Positions 17,658 to 25,076 of a DNA stretch of 64,000 nucleotides are shown piece by piece. A program made the position numbers and the translations under genes. Each line of letters begins with the position of its first letter. Position 1 is the stretch's first letter. This DNA comes from Longimicrobium sp. (GTDB lineage: Bacteria; Gemmatimonadota; Gemmatimonadetes; Longimicrobiales; Longimicrobiaceae). The notes under the pieces were generated by a model. That model searched no databases, was not told the origin of the DNA, and worked only from the letters and a program-made list of their open reading frames with translations. The stretch covers positions 1-64,000 of the forward strand of contig NZ_DATIND010000044.1 of assembly GCF_035474595.1 (NCBI RefSeq), in the 5' to 3' direction.

Positions 17658-17820
17658 AAAGATGCCACTGAAGTGGCGGCTACAACGGCACGCAGTCCGC
17701 CTTCGCGGACTTCCCCTGGCCGGCATTCGCTCGAATCCGATGCTGCGGTGTACGGAGCCCCAGCCGGGGAGCGCGGAGACCACTCTCGCACTCTCGCACT
17801 TTTCGCACTTTCGCACCCTC
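17658..17820. repeat. Family B repeat and tandem 7-8-mer tract before the SufT-like gene
   Basis: 17658-17715 is a family B copy (GGCGGCTACAACGGCACGCA, then CCGCCTTCGCGG). 17783-17816 is a tandem run of ACTCTCGC / ACTTTCGC-type units directly before the gene at 17826. No other gene is seen in 17392-17825. Confidence 0.75.
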
Positions 17821-17825
17821 CGTCC

Positions 17826-18122
17826 ATGCCGACCGAAGCCGAGATCCGCAAAGCCCTGCGCACCGTGAAGGACCCGGAGCTGAACCTGGACCTGGTGGTG
17901 CTGGGGCTCATCTACGACATGAAGATCGACGGCGGGAAGGTGGAGGTGACCATGTCGCTCACCTCGCCCATGTGCCCCGTGGCCGGCGAGCTGCTGGAGC
18001 AGGCGCGCGCCGCGGTCGAGTCCGTGCCCGGCGTGGAGAGCGCCGACGTGGAGCTCACCTTCAGCCCGCCGTGGACGGCCGACCGCATCCCCGCCACCAT
18101 CCGCGCCGCCCTGGGGCTGTAG
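17826..18122 (+). CDS. SufT / MIP18-like (DUF59) iron-sulfur cluster assembly factor
   Basis: A 98-residue protein, the size of stand-alone DUF59 proteins that help mature Fe-S proteins. It begins MPTEAEIRKALRTVKDPELN and has the family's DPE-x-N-x-D-x-V-x-LGLIYD core, then VTMSLTSPMCPVAGEL with the conserved Cys, and ends ELTFSPPWTADRIP. The ATG at 17826 fits the family start; a longer upstream frame runs through repeats and is discarded. Confidence 0.92.
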   Translation: MPTEAEIRKALRTVKDPELNLDLVVLGLIYDMKIDGGKVEVTMSLTSPMCPVAGELLEQARAAVESVPGVESADVELTFSPPWTADRIPATIRAALGL

Positions 18123-18172
18123 CGCGGTGGAGGTAGGGAGATTCCCCACGCCGCTGCGGTGAAATCCGCCGA

Positions 18173-18201
18173 TTGTCGCGTGGGGGCGCGGGTGGTAGAT
18201 T
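18173..18201 (+). promoter_or_regulatory. Putative sigma70-type promoter for the cupredoxin lipoprotein
   Basis: TTGTCG (18173-18178) and TAGATT (18196-18201) are 17 bases apart, 66 bases ahead of the start codon. The boxes match four of six and five of six consensus bases by eye. Confidence 0.5.
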
Positions 18202-18266
18202 GGCGCCTCCCAGGGGAATCCCGGGGAAGGCGAAGTATACGACCGAACTCTCGTGAGGAGACGTAG

Positions 18267-18746
18267 ATGCGGATGACGAACCGGCTCCCGCTGCTGGGCA
18301 TGGTGGCGCTGCTTGCCGCGTGCGGCGGCGGGGACAAGACGAGCGACAACGGCGGCGCCGCCGCCGGCACCGACACCACCACGGCCGCCGCGGCCCCGGC
18401 CGCCGCGCCCGCCCCCGCCGCGGCCCCGGCCGCGCAGGGCAACGTGGTCGAGGTGCACATGGTCACCACGCCGGACGGCGCGAACGGGCACTTCGAGCCG
18501 GCCAACGTGACGGTGAAGAAGGGCGACACCGTGCGCTTCATCACCGACGGCAAGACCGTGCACAACGTGTCGTTCCCGCCGGCCGAGAACGCGGGGAAGG
18601 CCAACCTGCCCCCGACCGGCACGTACCTGACCGCGCCGAACCAGAACTACGACGTGTCGACGGCCGGCATGGACGCGGGCACCTACAACTTCCAGTGCGA
18701 CCCGCACGCCCCCATGGGCATGAAGGGCGTCCTGACGGTGCAGTAA
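18267..18746 (+). CDS. Cupredoxin (plastocyanin-like) lipoprotein
   Basis: A 159-residue predicted lipoprotein holding a type 1 copper domain. The signal peptide ends in the lipobox LLAAC, followed by a Gly/Asp then Ala/Pro linker of about 40 residues. The copper ligands are all visible: His in KTVHNVSF, Cys and His in FQCDPHAPMG, and Met in MGMKG. It likely carries electrons at the cell surface. The start follows GAGGAG with good spacing. A strong terminator follows, so this is a single-gene unit with its own promoter. Confidence 0.93.
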   Translation: MRMTNRLPLLGMVALLAACGGGDKTSDNGGAAAGTDTTTAAAAPAAAPAPAAAPAAQGNVVEVHMVTTPDGANGHFEPANVTVKKGDTVRFITDGKTVHNVSFPPAENAGKANLPPTGTYLTAPNQNYDVSTAGMDAGTYNFQCDPHAPMGMKGVLTVQ

Positions 18747-18772
18747 GCCCCGGGTGAACATCAGGTAGATGG

Positions 18773-18816
18773 AAAGAGGAGAGCCGCCGGATCCATCCGG
18801 CGGCTCTCCTCTTTTC
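18773..18816 (+). terminator. Strong intrinsic terminator
   Basis: A near-perfect 20-bp stem (AAAGAGGAGAGCCGCCGGAT against ATCCGGCGGCTCTCCTCTTT) with a two-base turn, ending in CTTTT. It sits 27 bases after the cupredoxin stop. Its symmetry means it could also work on the opposite strand. Confidence 0.85.
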
Positions 18817-18990
18817 CTGTTCGATGGATGCATCCCGGGTCCGCCCGAACCATGGGTGAATTCACCATCAGGAAAAGAGGGGGGCCACGCCGAGCAGCAG
18901 AGAGAGGATCCTCTGCTTCTCCGGGTGAACCAGGTCTTGTAGCGAATTCGGTATTATCCCGGACTTCCAGACGCGAGCCGAAGCATCCCC

Positions 18991-19035
18991 GCCACTGATG
19001 TGTGCCGTTGTAGCCGCGAGTTTACTCGCATTTTC
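18991..19035 (-). repeat. Partial family B repeat
   Basis: Minus-strand copy: GTGCCGTTGTAGCCGCGAGT followed by TACTCGCATTTTCGCG. The rest of 18817-19055 shows nothing else recognisable. Confidence 0.6.
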
Positions 19036-19055
19036 GCGCAATCCCGGATCGTCCA

Positions 19056-19811
19056 TCAGCCTTGCGCCGGCGCTGGCGCTGGCGCGCAGAAGACGGTGGT
19101 GCGGTCCACGCCTGTGTTCGACGACCCGTTCTGGCGCGCGACCACGGCGATCTCGTAGAAGCCCTCGGCGGGCATGGTCCACGCCGCCTCGAACTGGCTG
19201 GCGGTGCCCGCGTACGACATCGGCACGGTGGCGGCGAGCTGCGCCGGCTGGGCCTCGTTCAGCACGTAGACCAGCGCGGTCACGGTGAAGTCGTCCTGCG
19301 GCCATACGGCGGTGCCGTCCGGCGGCGGGCTGGTGATGGGGCAGCCGCACATCATGGCCACGTTCGCGCGGATGGTCACCGGCCCCGGCGCGTTCAGCGA
19401 GGTGTGCGTGGGCGGGTTCACGATCTCCACCAGCTGGCCGGGGATCACCACCTGCACGCCCTGCAGCCCGGCCAGGTCCATCCCCGGCGCCACCCACTGC
19501 TGCACGCTGGCGCGGCGGGCGGACTGCAGCGACCCCAGCGGCCCGTACGCGGTGATGTCCAGCAGCCGCGGCTCGGCCAGCTCCATCTTCACCGTCATCA
19601 CGGACGACTGATCGACCGGAACGGGGGTGCCCCAGTCGCGCGGCATCCCCATGATCTTTCCCGTCACCCCCGAGCCGCCGCGCACGCGCTGGTGCGCGAT
19701 CAGCTCGCCGGTCACGGCGTCGCGCACGGTGATCTCCGCGCCGCCGATGTCGTTCCCCAGGAACTTCCCTCCCGCCGCGATCGCGCGCACTTCCATGGTC
19801 GTCTCGGGCAT
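19056..19811 (-). CDS. Hypothetical protein of 251 residues
   Basis: The ATG at 19811 (MPETTMEVRA) is chosen because upstream codons come from tandem repeats. The sequence looks beta-rich throughout, with possible Ig-like or CBM-like sandwiches (VMTVKMELAEPRLLDITAYGP, PVTIRANVAMMCGCPIT, FTVTALVYVLNEAQPAQLAATVPMSY). A CGC pair sits near residue 163. It has no signal peptide and ends in an AP-rich tail (CAPAPAPAQG). I do not recognise a family. Composition matches neighbours, so it is probably a real gene. Confidence 0.7.
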   Translation of the reverse strand: MPETTMEVRAIAAGGKFLGNDIGGAEITVRDAVTGELIAHQRVRGGSGVTGKIMGMPRDWGTPVPVDQSSVMTVKMELAEPRLLDITAYGPLGSLQSARRASVQQWVAPGMDLAGLQGVQVVIPGQLVEIVNPPTHTSLNAPGPVTIRANVAMMCGCPITSPPPDGTAVWPQDDFTVTALVYVLNEAQPAQLAATVPMSYAGTASQFEAAWTMPAEGFYEIAVVARQNGSSNTGVDRTTVFCAPAPAPAQG

Positions 19812-19928
19812 CGTTCTTCGTGCCGGGTGATGGAAATGGAGATGAGTGGAGATGATGCATTCCGCGCCCGCCTTCGCCGCCCTACATTCGCACGCCGCAT
19901 CGTAAGCACCACGCGCGAGCGACGGCAA

Positions 19929-20010
19929 GCACTCAGCACTCAGCACTCAGCACTCAGCACTCAGCACTCAGCACTCAGCACTCAGCACTTGGGACTCAGG
20001 ACTCAGGACT
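19929..20010. repeat. Tandem heptamer array (family G)
   Basis: About eight exact copies of ACTCAGC, followed by degenerate ACTTGGG/ACTCAGG units, end six bases before the GTG of the next gene. A related ACTCAGC array lies at 33966-34027. Such arrays change length by slippage. Confidence 0.85.
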
Positions 20011-20016
20011 AAATCC

Positions 20017-20691
20017 GTGACCACCCGCCGCCCGCACCGCACCCTCCCGCCGCCCGAGGCGCTGGACCACCTCCGCCGCGCCGATCCCGTCCTGCGCGGG
20101 GTGATCGACCGGCTGGGGCCGATCGAGATCACCCACGAGCCGGACCTGTGGTGGTCGCTGGTGGACGCCATCGTCAGCCAGCAGGTGTCGGTGTACGCGG
20201 CCGCGGCAATCGTCGGCCGCGTCGCCGCGCTGGGCACCAGCGGCCGCCCCACGCCCGCCGAGATCGCCGTCACCGATGAGGACACGCTGCGCGGCGCGGG
20301 GCTCAGCCGCCCCAAGGTGAAGTACATCAAGGACCTGGCGGTGCGGTGGGTGGATGGGTCGCTCCGCCACGATCTCATCCCCTCGATGACGGACGAGGAG
20401 GTGATCGCCGAGCTGACGCAGGTGAAGGGGATCGGGGTGTGGACCGCGGAGATGATCCTCATCTTCACCCTCGGCCGCCCCGACGTGCTGCCGGTGGACG
20501 ACCTGGGGATCCGCGCCGCCGCGCAGCAGCTGTACGGCCTGCCCGAGCGCCCCGGCCGCGACGAGCTGCTGCGGATCGGCGAGCCGTGGCGGCCGTGGCG
20601 CACCCTGGCGTCGCGCTACCTCTGGCGCAGCCTGGGCAAGACGCCCGTCGTCGCCCCCGACGATCCCGCCGCGGCGAAGCTGGCTCCGTAG
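20017..20691 (+). CDS. DNA-3-methyladenine glycosylase II-like protein (AlkA family)
   Basis: A 224-residue base-excision repair enzyme that would remove alkylated purines. It shows the HhH-GPD signature: VSQQVSVYAAAAIVGRV, then LTQVKGIGVWTAEMILIF as the helix-hairpin-helix, and the catalytic aspartate in LPVDDLGIR (Asp161/162). The length matches minimal AlkA-type enzymes without the N-terminal domain. The start is a GTG directly after a tandem heptamer array, with no clear ribosome site, so expression may depend on that array. Confidence 0.9.
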   Translation: MTTRRPHRTLPPPEALDHLRRADPVLRGVIDRLGPIEITHEPDLWWSLVDAIVSQQVSVYAAAAIVGRVAALGTSGRPTPAEIAVTDEDTLRGAGLSRPKVKYIKDLAVRWVDGSLRHDLIPSMTDEEVIAELTQVKGIGVWTAEMILIFTLGRPDVLPVDDLGIRAAAQQLYGLPERPGRDELLRIGEPWRPWRTLASRYLWRSLGKTPVVAPDDPAAAKLAP

Positions 20692-20853
20692 CCGCGCCTC
20701 CAGGACCCGCGGGATTCGAGTCGCGGGCGGGATCATCTCGTTCCACTGCTTCGCGTTGCGATGAGATCCGGCACGGTGTCTGGTGTTTCCTGCTACACAT
20801 CTTCCAAGTCGTTGAAAGAATTCGAGATGCGTGGCACCTCCGAAATCCGGGTT

Positions 20854-20869
20854 TGGCACGTGATTTGAG
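20854..20869 (+). promoter_or_regulatory. Sigma54-like -24/-12 element
   Basis: TGGCAC (20854-20859), five bases, then TTGAG (20865-20869) matches the sigma54 pattern except that the -12 GC is GA. It lies 118 bases before the lipoprotein at 20977, with a terminator hairpin between. A plausible but weak call. Confidence 0.3.
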
Positions 20870-20910
20870 ATAACCCCAAGCGCAACTTGGTCTTGTGGGC
20901 TAAGCGCGAC

Positions 20911-20946
20911 GAGGCGCCCTGCGGTGGGGCGCCTCTTGTGTTTTTT
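20911..20946 (+). terminator. Intrinsic terminator in the 5' region of the next gene
   Basis: A nine-bp stem (GAGGCGCCC against GGGCGCCTC) with a six-base loop is followed by TTGTGTTTTTT. It lies 220 bases after the glycosylase stop and only 31 bases before the next start codon, so it could end the upstream transcript or attenuate the downstream one. Confidence 0.8.
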
Positions 20947-20976
20947 CAGGGGAAAACTCGACGAGCGGAGGGGACC

Positions 20977-21441
20977 ATGCACGCGACGAAGACGCTGGTG
21001 GCCGCGGTGGCGGCGACGCTTTCCCTGGGGGCCTGCGCCACGGCCGGCGGCGGCAACGTTCCCTCCGCGATGTACCTGGCTGACGGCCCCTCGGCCACCA
21101 CGTCCGCCCACGCGTCGTCCGTCTCGGCCTCGGCCCGCTCGCAGGCGCCCACGGCCACGCTGCACGTGGAGAACTACAACTGGATGGACGTGGTGGTGTA
21201 CGCGGTGCAGGGCACCAGCCGCATGCGCCTGGGGCAGGTCACCAGCATGAGCAGCGCCGACTTCCGCATCCCCAGCCGCTTCCTGGCCGGCGCCGCCGAC
21301 AACCTGCGCCTGCTGGTGGACCCCATCGGCAGCACCGAGGGCTACATGACCGACGGCATCGTGGTTCGCGGCGGCGAGCGCGTGTCGTTCAACGTGCAGA
21401 ACGCCCTGCAGTTCAGCAGCCTGATGGTGGGCACGCGCTGA
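20977..21441 (+). CDS. Small lipoprotein of unknown function
   Basis: A 154-residue predicted lipoprotein. The ATG at 20977 follows GGAGGGG. The signal peptide ends with LSLGACATA, giving Cys21 or so as the lipidated residue, then a Gly/Ser/Ala-rich linker. The remaining 100 residues look like a small beta domain (TLHVENYNWMDVVVYAVQ, RLGQVTSMSSADFRIPSR, NLRLLVDPIGS, IVVRGGERVSFNVQN). I do not recognise a family. Preceded by a terminator-like hairpin that could control it. Confidence 0.82.
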   Translation: MHATKTLVAAVAATLSLGACATAGGGNVPSAMYLADGPSATTSAHASSVSASARSQAPTATLHVENYNWMDVVVYAVQGTSRMRLGQVTSMSSADFRIPSRFLAGAADNLRLLVDPIGSTEGYMTDGIVVRGGERVSFNVQNALQFSSLMVGTR

Positions 21442-21522
21442 CCTCCCGGCCCGCGGCGGCGGGGCCCGGCAACGGGCCCGGCCGCCGGGCGCGCCCCGCT
21501 CCCAATCCGTTTCCTTCCACTC

Positions 21523-21551
21523 TTGCCAACCGGACCCGTCCGGTCTAGACT
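21523..21551 (+). promoter_or_regulatory. Promoter with palindromic operator in its spacer
   Basis: TTGCCA (21523-21528) and TAGACT (21546-21551) are 17 bases apart. The spacer contains the perfect palindrome ACCGGAC-CC-GTCCGGT (21529-21544). A repressor dimer bound there would block RNA polymerase. The gene 60 bases downstream encodes a likely helix-turn-helix protein, so self-regulation is possible. Confidence 0.55.
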
Positions 21552-21611
21552 GGCGAGTGTCCAAACAATCCAGAAGGACAAAGTGGCCTTAAGGCCAATG
21601 CAGAGCCGGAG

Positions 21612-22103
21612 ATGGACGACCGGCAGCACTCGACGTGGCGCGAAATTCCCGTCGAGGAGCTGCGCCGTTTCATGGCCGAGCTGGTGCAGGACAGCAACCT
21701 GCGCGAGGCCGGGCGGCTGATCCGGCGCGGGCGCGAGGCGGTGCGCAAGTTCGTCTCGGGCGACATCGAGATGCCGCACGACCGCACCCGCAAGGCCATC
21801 GCCGTGCTGTACCAGCAGAAGTACGGCACGGGCGCGCGCAGGATGTCGGAGGTGGCGCAGGCCACGCCCACGGCCACGCCGCTGAAGCTGATCCTGCCGC
21901 GCGGCGTGGAGCGCGCCTCGGCCGAGATCCGCGCCGCCTTCGACCCGCTGCGCCCGAACGGCGCCGAACTGCCGCCAACCACCGCGGCCATCGAGCGGTG
22001 GCTGCTTCGGCGCGTGAAGGAGGAGTACGCGGAGGAAGTTCCGTACGCCCGCCCGCGCCAGCGCGCCCCGCGCAAGAAGAAGCCGCCGCCGGACGCCGGG
22101 TAA
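21612..22103 (+). CDS. Possible helix-turn-helix DNA-binding protein
   Basis: A 163-residue protein. Residues about 15-65 (FMAELVQDSNLREAGRLIRRGREAVRKFVSGDIEMPHDRTRKAIAVLY in three helices) read like an XRE-type helix-turn-helix: a helix, a turn at IRRG, a recognition helix REAVRKF and a following helix. The C-terminal part has PNGAELPPTTAAIERWLLRRVKEEY and ends in a very basic tail (RQRAPRKKKPPPD). No known family is certain. The promoter upstream carries a palindrome that could be its own operator. Confidence 0.65.
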   Translation: MDDRQHSTWREIPVEELRRFMAELVQDSNLREAGRLIRRGREAVRKFVSGDIEMPHDRTRKAIAVLYQQKYGTGARRMSEVAQATPTATPLKLILPRGVERASAEIRAAFDPLRPNGAELPPTTAAIERWLLRRVKEEYAEEVPYARPRQRAPRKKKPPPDAG

Positions 22104-22251
22104 TCCGTTGGCAGGGGGATGAAGATGAAGCCGCGTGGACGATCCGTCCGCGCGGCTTTTCGTGGTTCCGTGGCTGATAATCAACCACTTGGTGGATGAT
22201 GATCAACCATCGCGTGGCCGATTTTCACGCCGCGGCTCCGGGCATCGCGAA

Positions 22252-22317
22252 ATCTCACGCGGAGACGCGGAGGAGCGGGGCAAGCACCTCCGCGCCTCCG
22301 CGTCTCCGCGTGAGATC
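22252..22317. repeat. Family F inverted-repeat hairpin
   Basis: ATCTCACGCGGAGACGCGGA and its reverse complement flank a short loop, giving a stem of over 20 bp. Similar elements lie at 52194, 54511, 55366 (variant) and 62405, always just beyond gene 3' ends. No gene is seen in 22104-22425. Confidence 0.85.
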
Positions 22318-22425
22318 CAGCGGCGTCGGAGGCGCGGCGGGACCGCTGTCGCAGCGCGCTGTGCTTGCACGTTCTTCATCCGATAAAATGGGTGCCGGTC
22401 CATCTTCCCCCACCGCTCGATCGTC

Positions 22426-22968
22426 ATGCGATTTCCGGTTCTCCTCCTCGCCCTGGCCGCGCTGGCCGCCGCCGCTCCCGCCGCCGCGCAGGCGCGCACC
22501 GAGATGCGCTTCGCCACCGCGCCGCGCGCGGAGGTCGCGCCGCCGGCGCTGCTCGCCGACACCCTCCCCGCCGCGGGGGACGCCGCGGTGCGGCGGGAGA
22601 GCCGCGGCGGGCACGTGGCGGGGCGCAGCGCGTTCGGCGCGCTGGGGTGGTTCGGCGGCGCGGCGGCGGGCGCGCTGGTCGGCATGGCACTCGTGAACTC
22701 CGACGGCGGCGGCGAGGACTGGGAAGACCTCACCGGCCTGGTGCTCGGCGCGGCGCTGGGGAGCACGGCGGGGAGCGGCGTGGGCGCGGCGCTGCCGCGG
22801 TACGGCTCGCGGTGCGGCTTCGGGAAGCGGGTGGGGAACGGGATGCTGGGGTCGCTGGCCGGCACCCTCGTGGCCGCGACCGTGGCCAACGCCACCCATG
22901 AGAACGGCGCCGCCATCATCATCCCCATCGGCAGCTCCGTCGGCGCCGCGCTGGCCGTGGGGTGCTGA
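22426..22968 (+). CDS. Exported glycine-zipper-type protein
   Basis: A 180-residue protein with a signal peptide (LLLALAALAAAAPAAAQA). Residues about 65-105 and 125-180 contain small-residue-rich helices (GALGWFGGAAAGALVGMAL, LVLGAALGSTAGSGVGAAL, GMLGSLAGTLVAATVANAT, IGSSVGAALAVGC) of the glycine-zipper kind found in outer-membrane or envelope proteins. A DGGGEDWED acidic loop separates them. Function unknown. Confidence 0.78.
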   Translation: MRFPVLLLALAALAAAAPAAAQARTEMRFATAPRAEVAPPALLADTLPAAGDAAVRRESRGGHVAGRSAFGALGWFGGAAAGALVGMALVNSDGGGEDWEDLTGLVLGAALGSTAGSGVGAALPRYGSRCGFGKRVGNGMLGSLAGTLVAATVANATHENGAAIIIPIGSSVGAALAVGC

Positions 22969-22989
22969 GCGGCGAAAGATTCGCCGCTT

Positions 22990-23547
22990 GGCGCATGACC
23001 ACAATCCCCAATCATCCGTGCACTACAAACGCACGGAGAGACGTCATCGTGAGGCCGGCCACACCGTCCTTTGCCAGCAAGAGTGGTTGCAGGCCGAAGG
23101 ATCCATACGCGAGGCCGCACGTGCGCTTCCGAATTGCACCACCGGTCTGCGAATTCGGCATGGAACTCGGCGTTGAGACTGTCCCCGTGCATCCCCACGA
23201 CCCCAGTGCGGGCGGACACGCTCTCAACTGCGTCATCGGATGGATCTGGTGAACGACGAGCCGCCAGTGCGTAACCGCGACTGGGGCCGAAGCCGCTGAT
23301 CGGATCGTGGAGAGCCGGGGTTCCAATCTGGCGCCGGACCGATATTTCGGAAATTTCCGACATTTCGATTGGGAACGAATGATACCGGATCTGGCTATCA
23401 TCTGTGCATTACAAACGCACAGAGACGTCATCCTGAGGCCGGCCACAGCGTCGTTGTCCCTGCACGAGCGATTGCAGGCCGAAGGATCTATAGGCAAGGT
23501 TGCACATGCGCTTCCGGATTGCACGATCGATCTCCGAATTCGGTATG
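22990..23547. repeat. Two long-form family C repeats around a family E element
   Basis: Long-form C copies occur at about 23005-23130 and 23395-23547; they share the outer bases GTGCACTACAAACGCAC / GTGCATTACAAACGCAC and the inner TTGCAGGCCGAAGGATC, plus GCACGTGCGCTTCC-like ends. Between them 23137-23371 is a family E element (TCAACTGCGTCATCGGATGG, GAACGACGAGCCGCCAGT, ending in the palindromic TTCGGAAATTTCCGACATTT). An inverted family E copy lies at 61617-61815. No gene is seen in 22969-23955. Confidence 0.8.
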
Positions 23548-23656
23548 AGAGGCCATCACACCGCCGCCACGGCGAGATATCGGCGGGCGGACGCCAACGC
23601 CGGTCTGTGCCCCGCCATTTTCCGATGACTCAGTTTGCGAAATGGCGGCGAGCGCC

Positions 23657-23710
23657 GATGCCGTGGAGTGAGCGGATCAGCCTCGCGCAGTTTGCGCGGC
23701 TTTCCGTAAC
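23657..23710 (-). repeat. Truncated family A repeat
   Basis: GTGAGCGGATCAGCCTCGCG and CAGTTTGCGCGGCTTTCCGT match the inverted family A copies, but the GTTGTTGCTGC part is missing. The rest of 23548-23955 shows no gene, though base composition is less GC-rich than its surroundings. Confidence 0.6.
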
Positions 23711-23955
23711 GCCAGCGTAAGCGTGAACGCTGCAGGCACTTAGCGTCTCAGCTTCTCATTGCTGCCGTTCCTAGGATCAGCTCCGTTCGAACTGTTCTTC
23801 CGGGCGCTCTGGACCGCTTCCCGCCTTCCAGGGCGGACATGGTGTGCGGAGCGTGGGAATGTCTACGTGGTCGTACAGGCGGCGCATCGTCTCCCACGTG
23901 GGGCGGGCGGAGCCACGCCCGGGACTCCGCCTTCGGCAGTTACGCAATAACCAGC

Positions 23956-24183
23956 CTAGTCGTCACCGTCATCACTATCGTCGCTCTCTTCCCGGCCCTC
24001 AGTTTCCGTAGTCGTTTCCTTGACGTTCTCGCCAGCGGCGTCTTTCTCAGGACTGCCGAAGGTGTCGGTCTTCGTCCTGGTTTCACTCGTACTCTTCTCG
24101 GAGTACTCTTTGTCCTGGTCGCCCATAATCCGCTCCAGAGCCAGAGGAATGAATGCGGGCAGATTTGCCCAATCTTTAGGCAT
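23956..24183 (-). CDS. Small acidic protein of 75 residues
   Basis: The ATG at 24183 is preceded by GGGAG at good spacing. The sequence starts MPKDWANLPAFIPLALERIMG and then becomes almost entirely charged and polar (EKSTSETRTKTDTF, ETTTETEGREESDDSDDGDD), so it is probably disordered after residue 22. The local GC content is low for this chromosome, hinting at a distinct origin. It lies next to the start of the T6SS region on the opposite strand. No family recognised. Confidence 0.5.
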   Translation of the reverse strand: MPKDWANLPAFIPLALERIMGDQDKEYSEKSTSETRTKTDTFGSPEKDAAGENVKETTTETEGREESDDSDDGDD

Positions 24184-24341
24184 CGCTACTCCCGTGCCAC
24201 CAAGTCGCTTTAGATGCTCAGCCCGCGACTTCAGCGCGCTCCGGTTCGCCTGGCCGACCCGGGTGATTGACCGGGCGGCGAGCGACCGCTATCGATTCAC
24301 CCTCCTGATCGCCCCGACGACTCTTCCCGCGCCGCCGTTTC

Positions 24342-25076
24342 GTGCCGCATCCGCTTTCGCTGGGCGTTCTCGACATCGAGATCCTCTCGGGCCACCGCCG
24401 CCACGAGGCGGGAACGCTGCTGGAGTTCCGCGACGAGGCCGAGGCACACCGCTTCCTGCGCGGGATCTTCAACGAGCCGCGAAGCCTGGACGTGGTGCGC
24501 GCGGCGCTGGCCGAGGCGGTGCTCGGGCGCGACCTGGCCCGCGCCGGCCGCGGCGAGCTGCTGGCGCTGCTGGTGCGCGAGGTGGCCGCCGGGCGGCTGC
24601 GGGTGGCCGCCCGGCCGCCCCGCCGCGTCCTCGACATCCCCGTCCCGAAAAGCACCGCGGCCGCGCCGTCTGCGCCGCCGCCCGCGCAGGCGGCGCAGAG
24701 CACCCCCGCCGACACCCAGCCAGCGGCCGCCGCGGCCGCTCCCGCGGAGGAGGAGCCCGCCGCGGCGGACGACCCCGAAGCGGCCACCGACGCGCAGGCG
24801 CAGGCCGAAACGCTGAAGCAGGCGGCGGAGAACGGCACGCCCTTCTGCGAGGAGTGCGAAAAGCTCCGCAAGGAACGCGAGGCGGCCGCCGCCGGCCAGC
24901 CCGCAGCCGCCGCGGAGCCCGCCGCGGCCGCCGAACCGGAATCGTCCATCGATTCGCAGGCGCAGGCGGTAACGATGAAGCAGGCGGCGGAGGACGGCAC
25001 GCCCTTCTGCGAGGAGTGCGAACGGCTCCGCAAGGAGCGCGAGGCCGCCGCCCAGCCCGCGGGGGTGGCCGCGTGA
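24342..25076 (+). CDS. T6SS-linked protein with two CxxC repeats
   Basis: A 244-residue soluble protein at the head of the T6SS region. Residues 1-90 form a small folded region (LGVLDIEILSGHRRHEAG, LLALLVREVAAGRLRVAA). After an Ala/Pro/Glu linker come two copies of a 34-residue unit, at about 150-184 and 204-237, each reading AQAQA-x-T-x-KQAAE-x-GTPFCEEC-x-x-LRKERE. The paired cysteines (169/172 and 223/226) could bind metal or a partner. It overlaps the next gene by four bases (GTGA), so it is translated with the DUF4123 adaptor. A role as cargo or loading partner is inferred from position. Confidence 0.72.
   Translation: MPHPLSLGVLDIEILSGHRRHEAGTLLEFRDEAEAHRFLRGIFNEPRSLDVVRAALAEAVLGRDLARAGRGELLALLVREVAAGRLRVAARPPRRVLDIPVPKSTAAAPSAPPPAQAAQSTPADTQPAAAAAAPAEEEPAAADDPEAATDAQAQAETLKQAAENGTPFCEECEKLRKEREAAAAGQPAAAAEPAAAAEPESSIDSQAQAVTMKQAAEDGTPFCEECERLRKEREAAAQPAGVAA

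Noticed and set aside
20700-20946. Possible tRNA-like or structured RNA (GGATTCGAGTC and a strong hairpin)
   Set aside because: No cloverleaf could be drawn; the hairpin with T run is a plain terminator.
23137-23371. Attachment site or origin suggested by the AT-rich palindrome
   Set aside because: No integrase, replication gene or DnaA-box cluster is nearby and a second copy exists; it is better described as a dispersed repeat.
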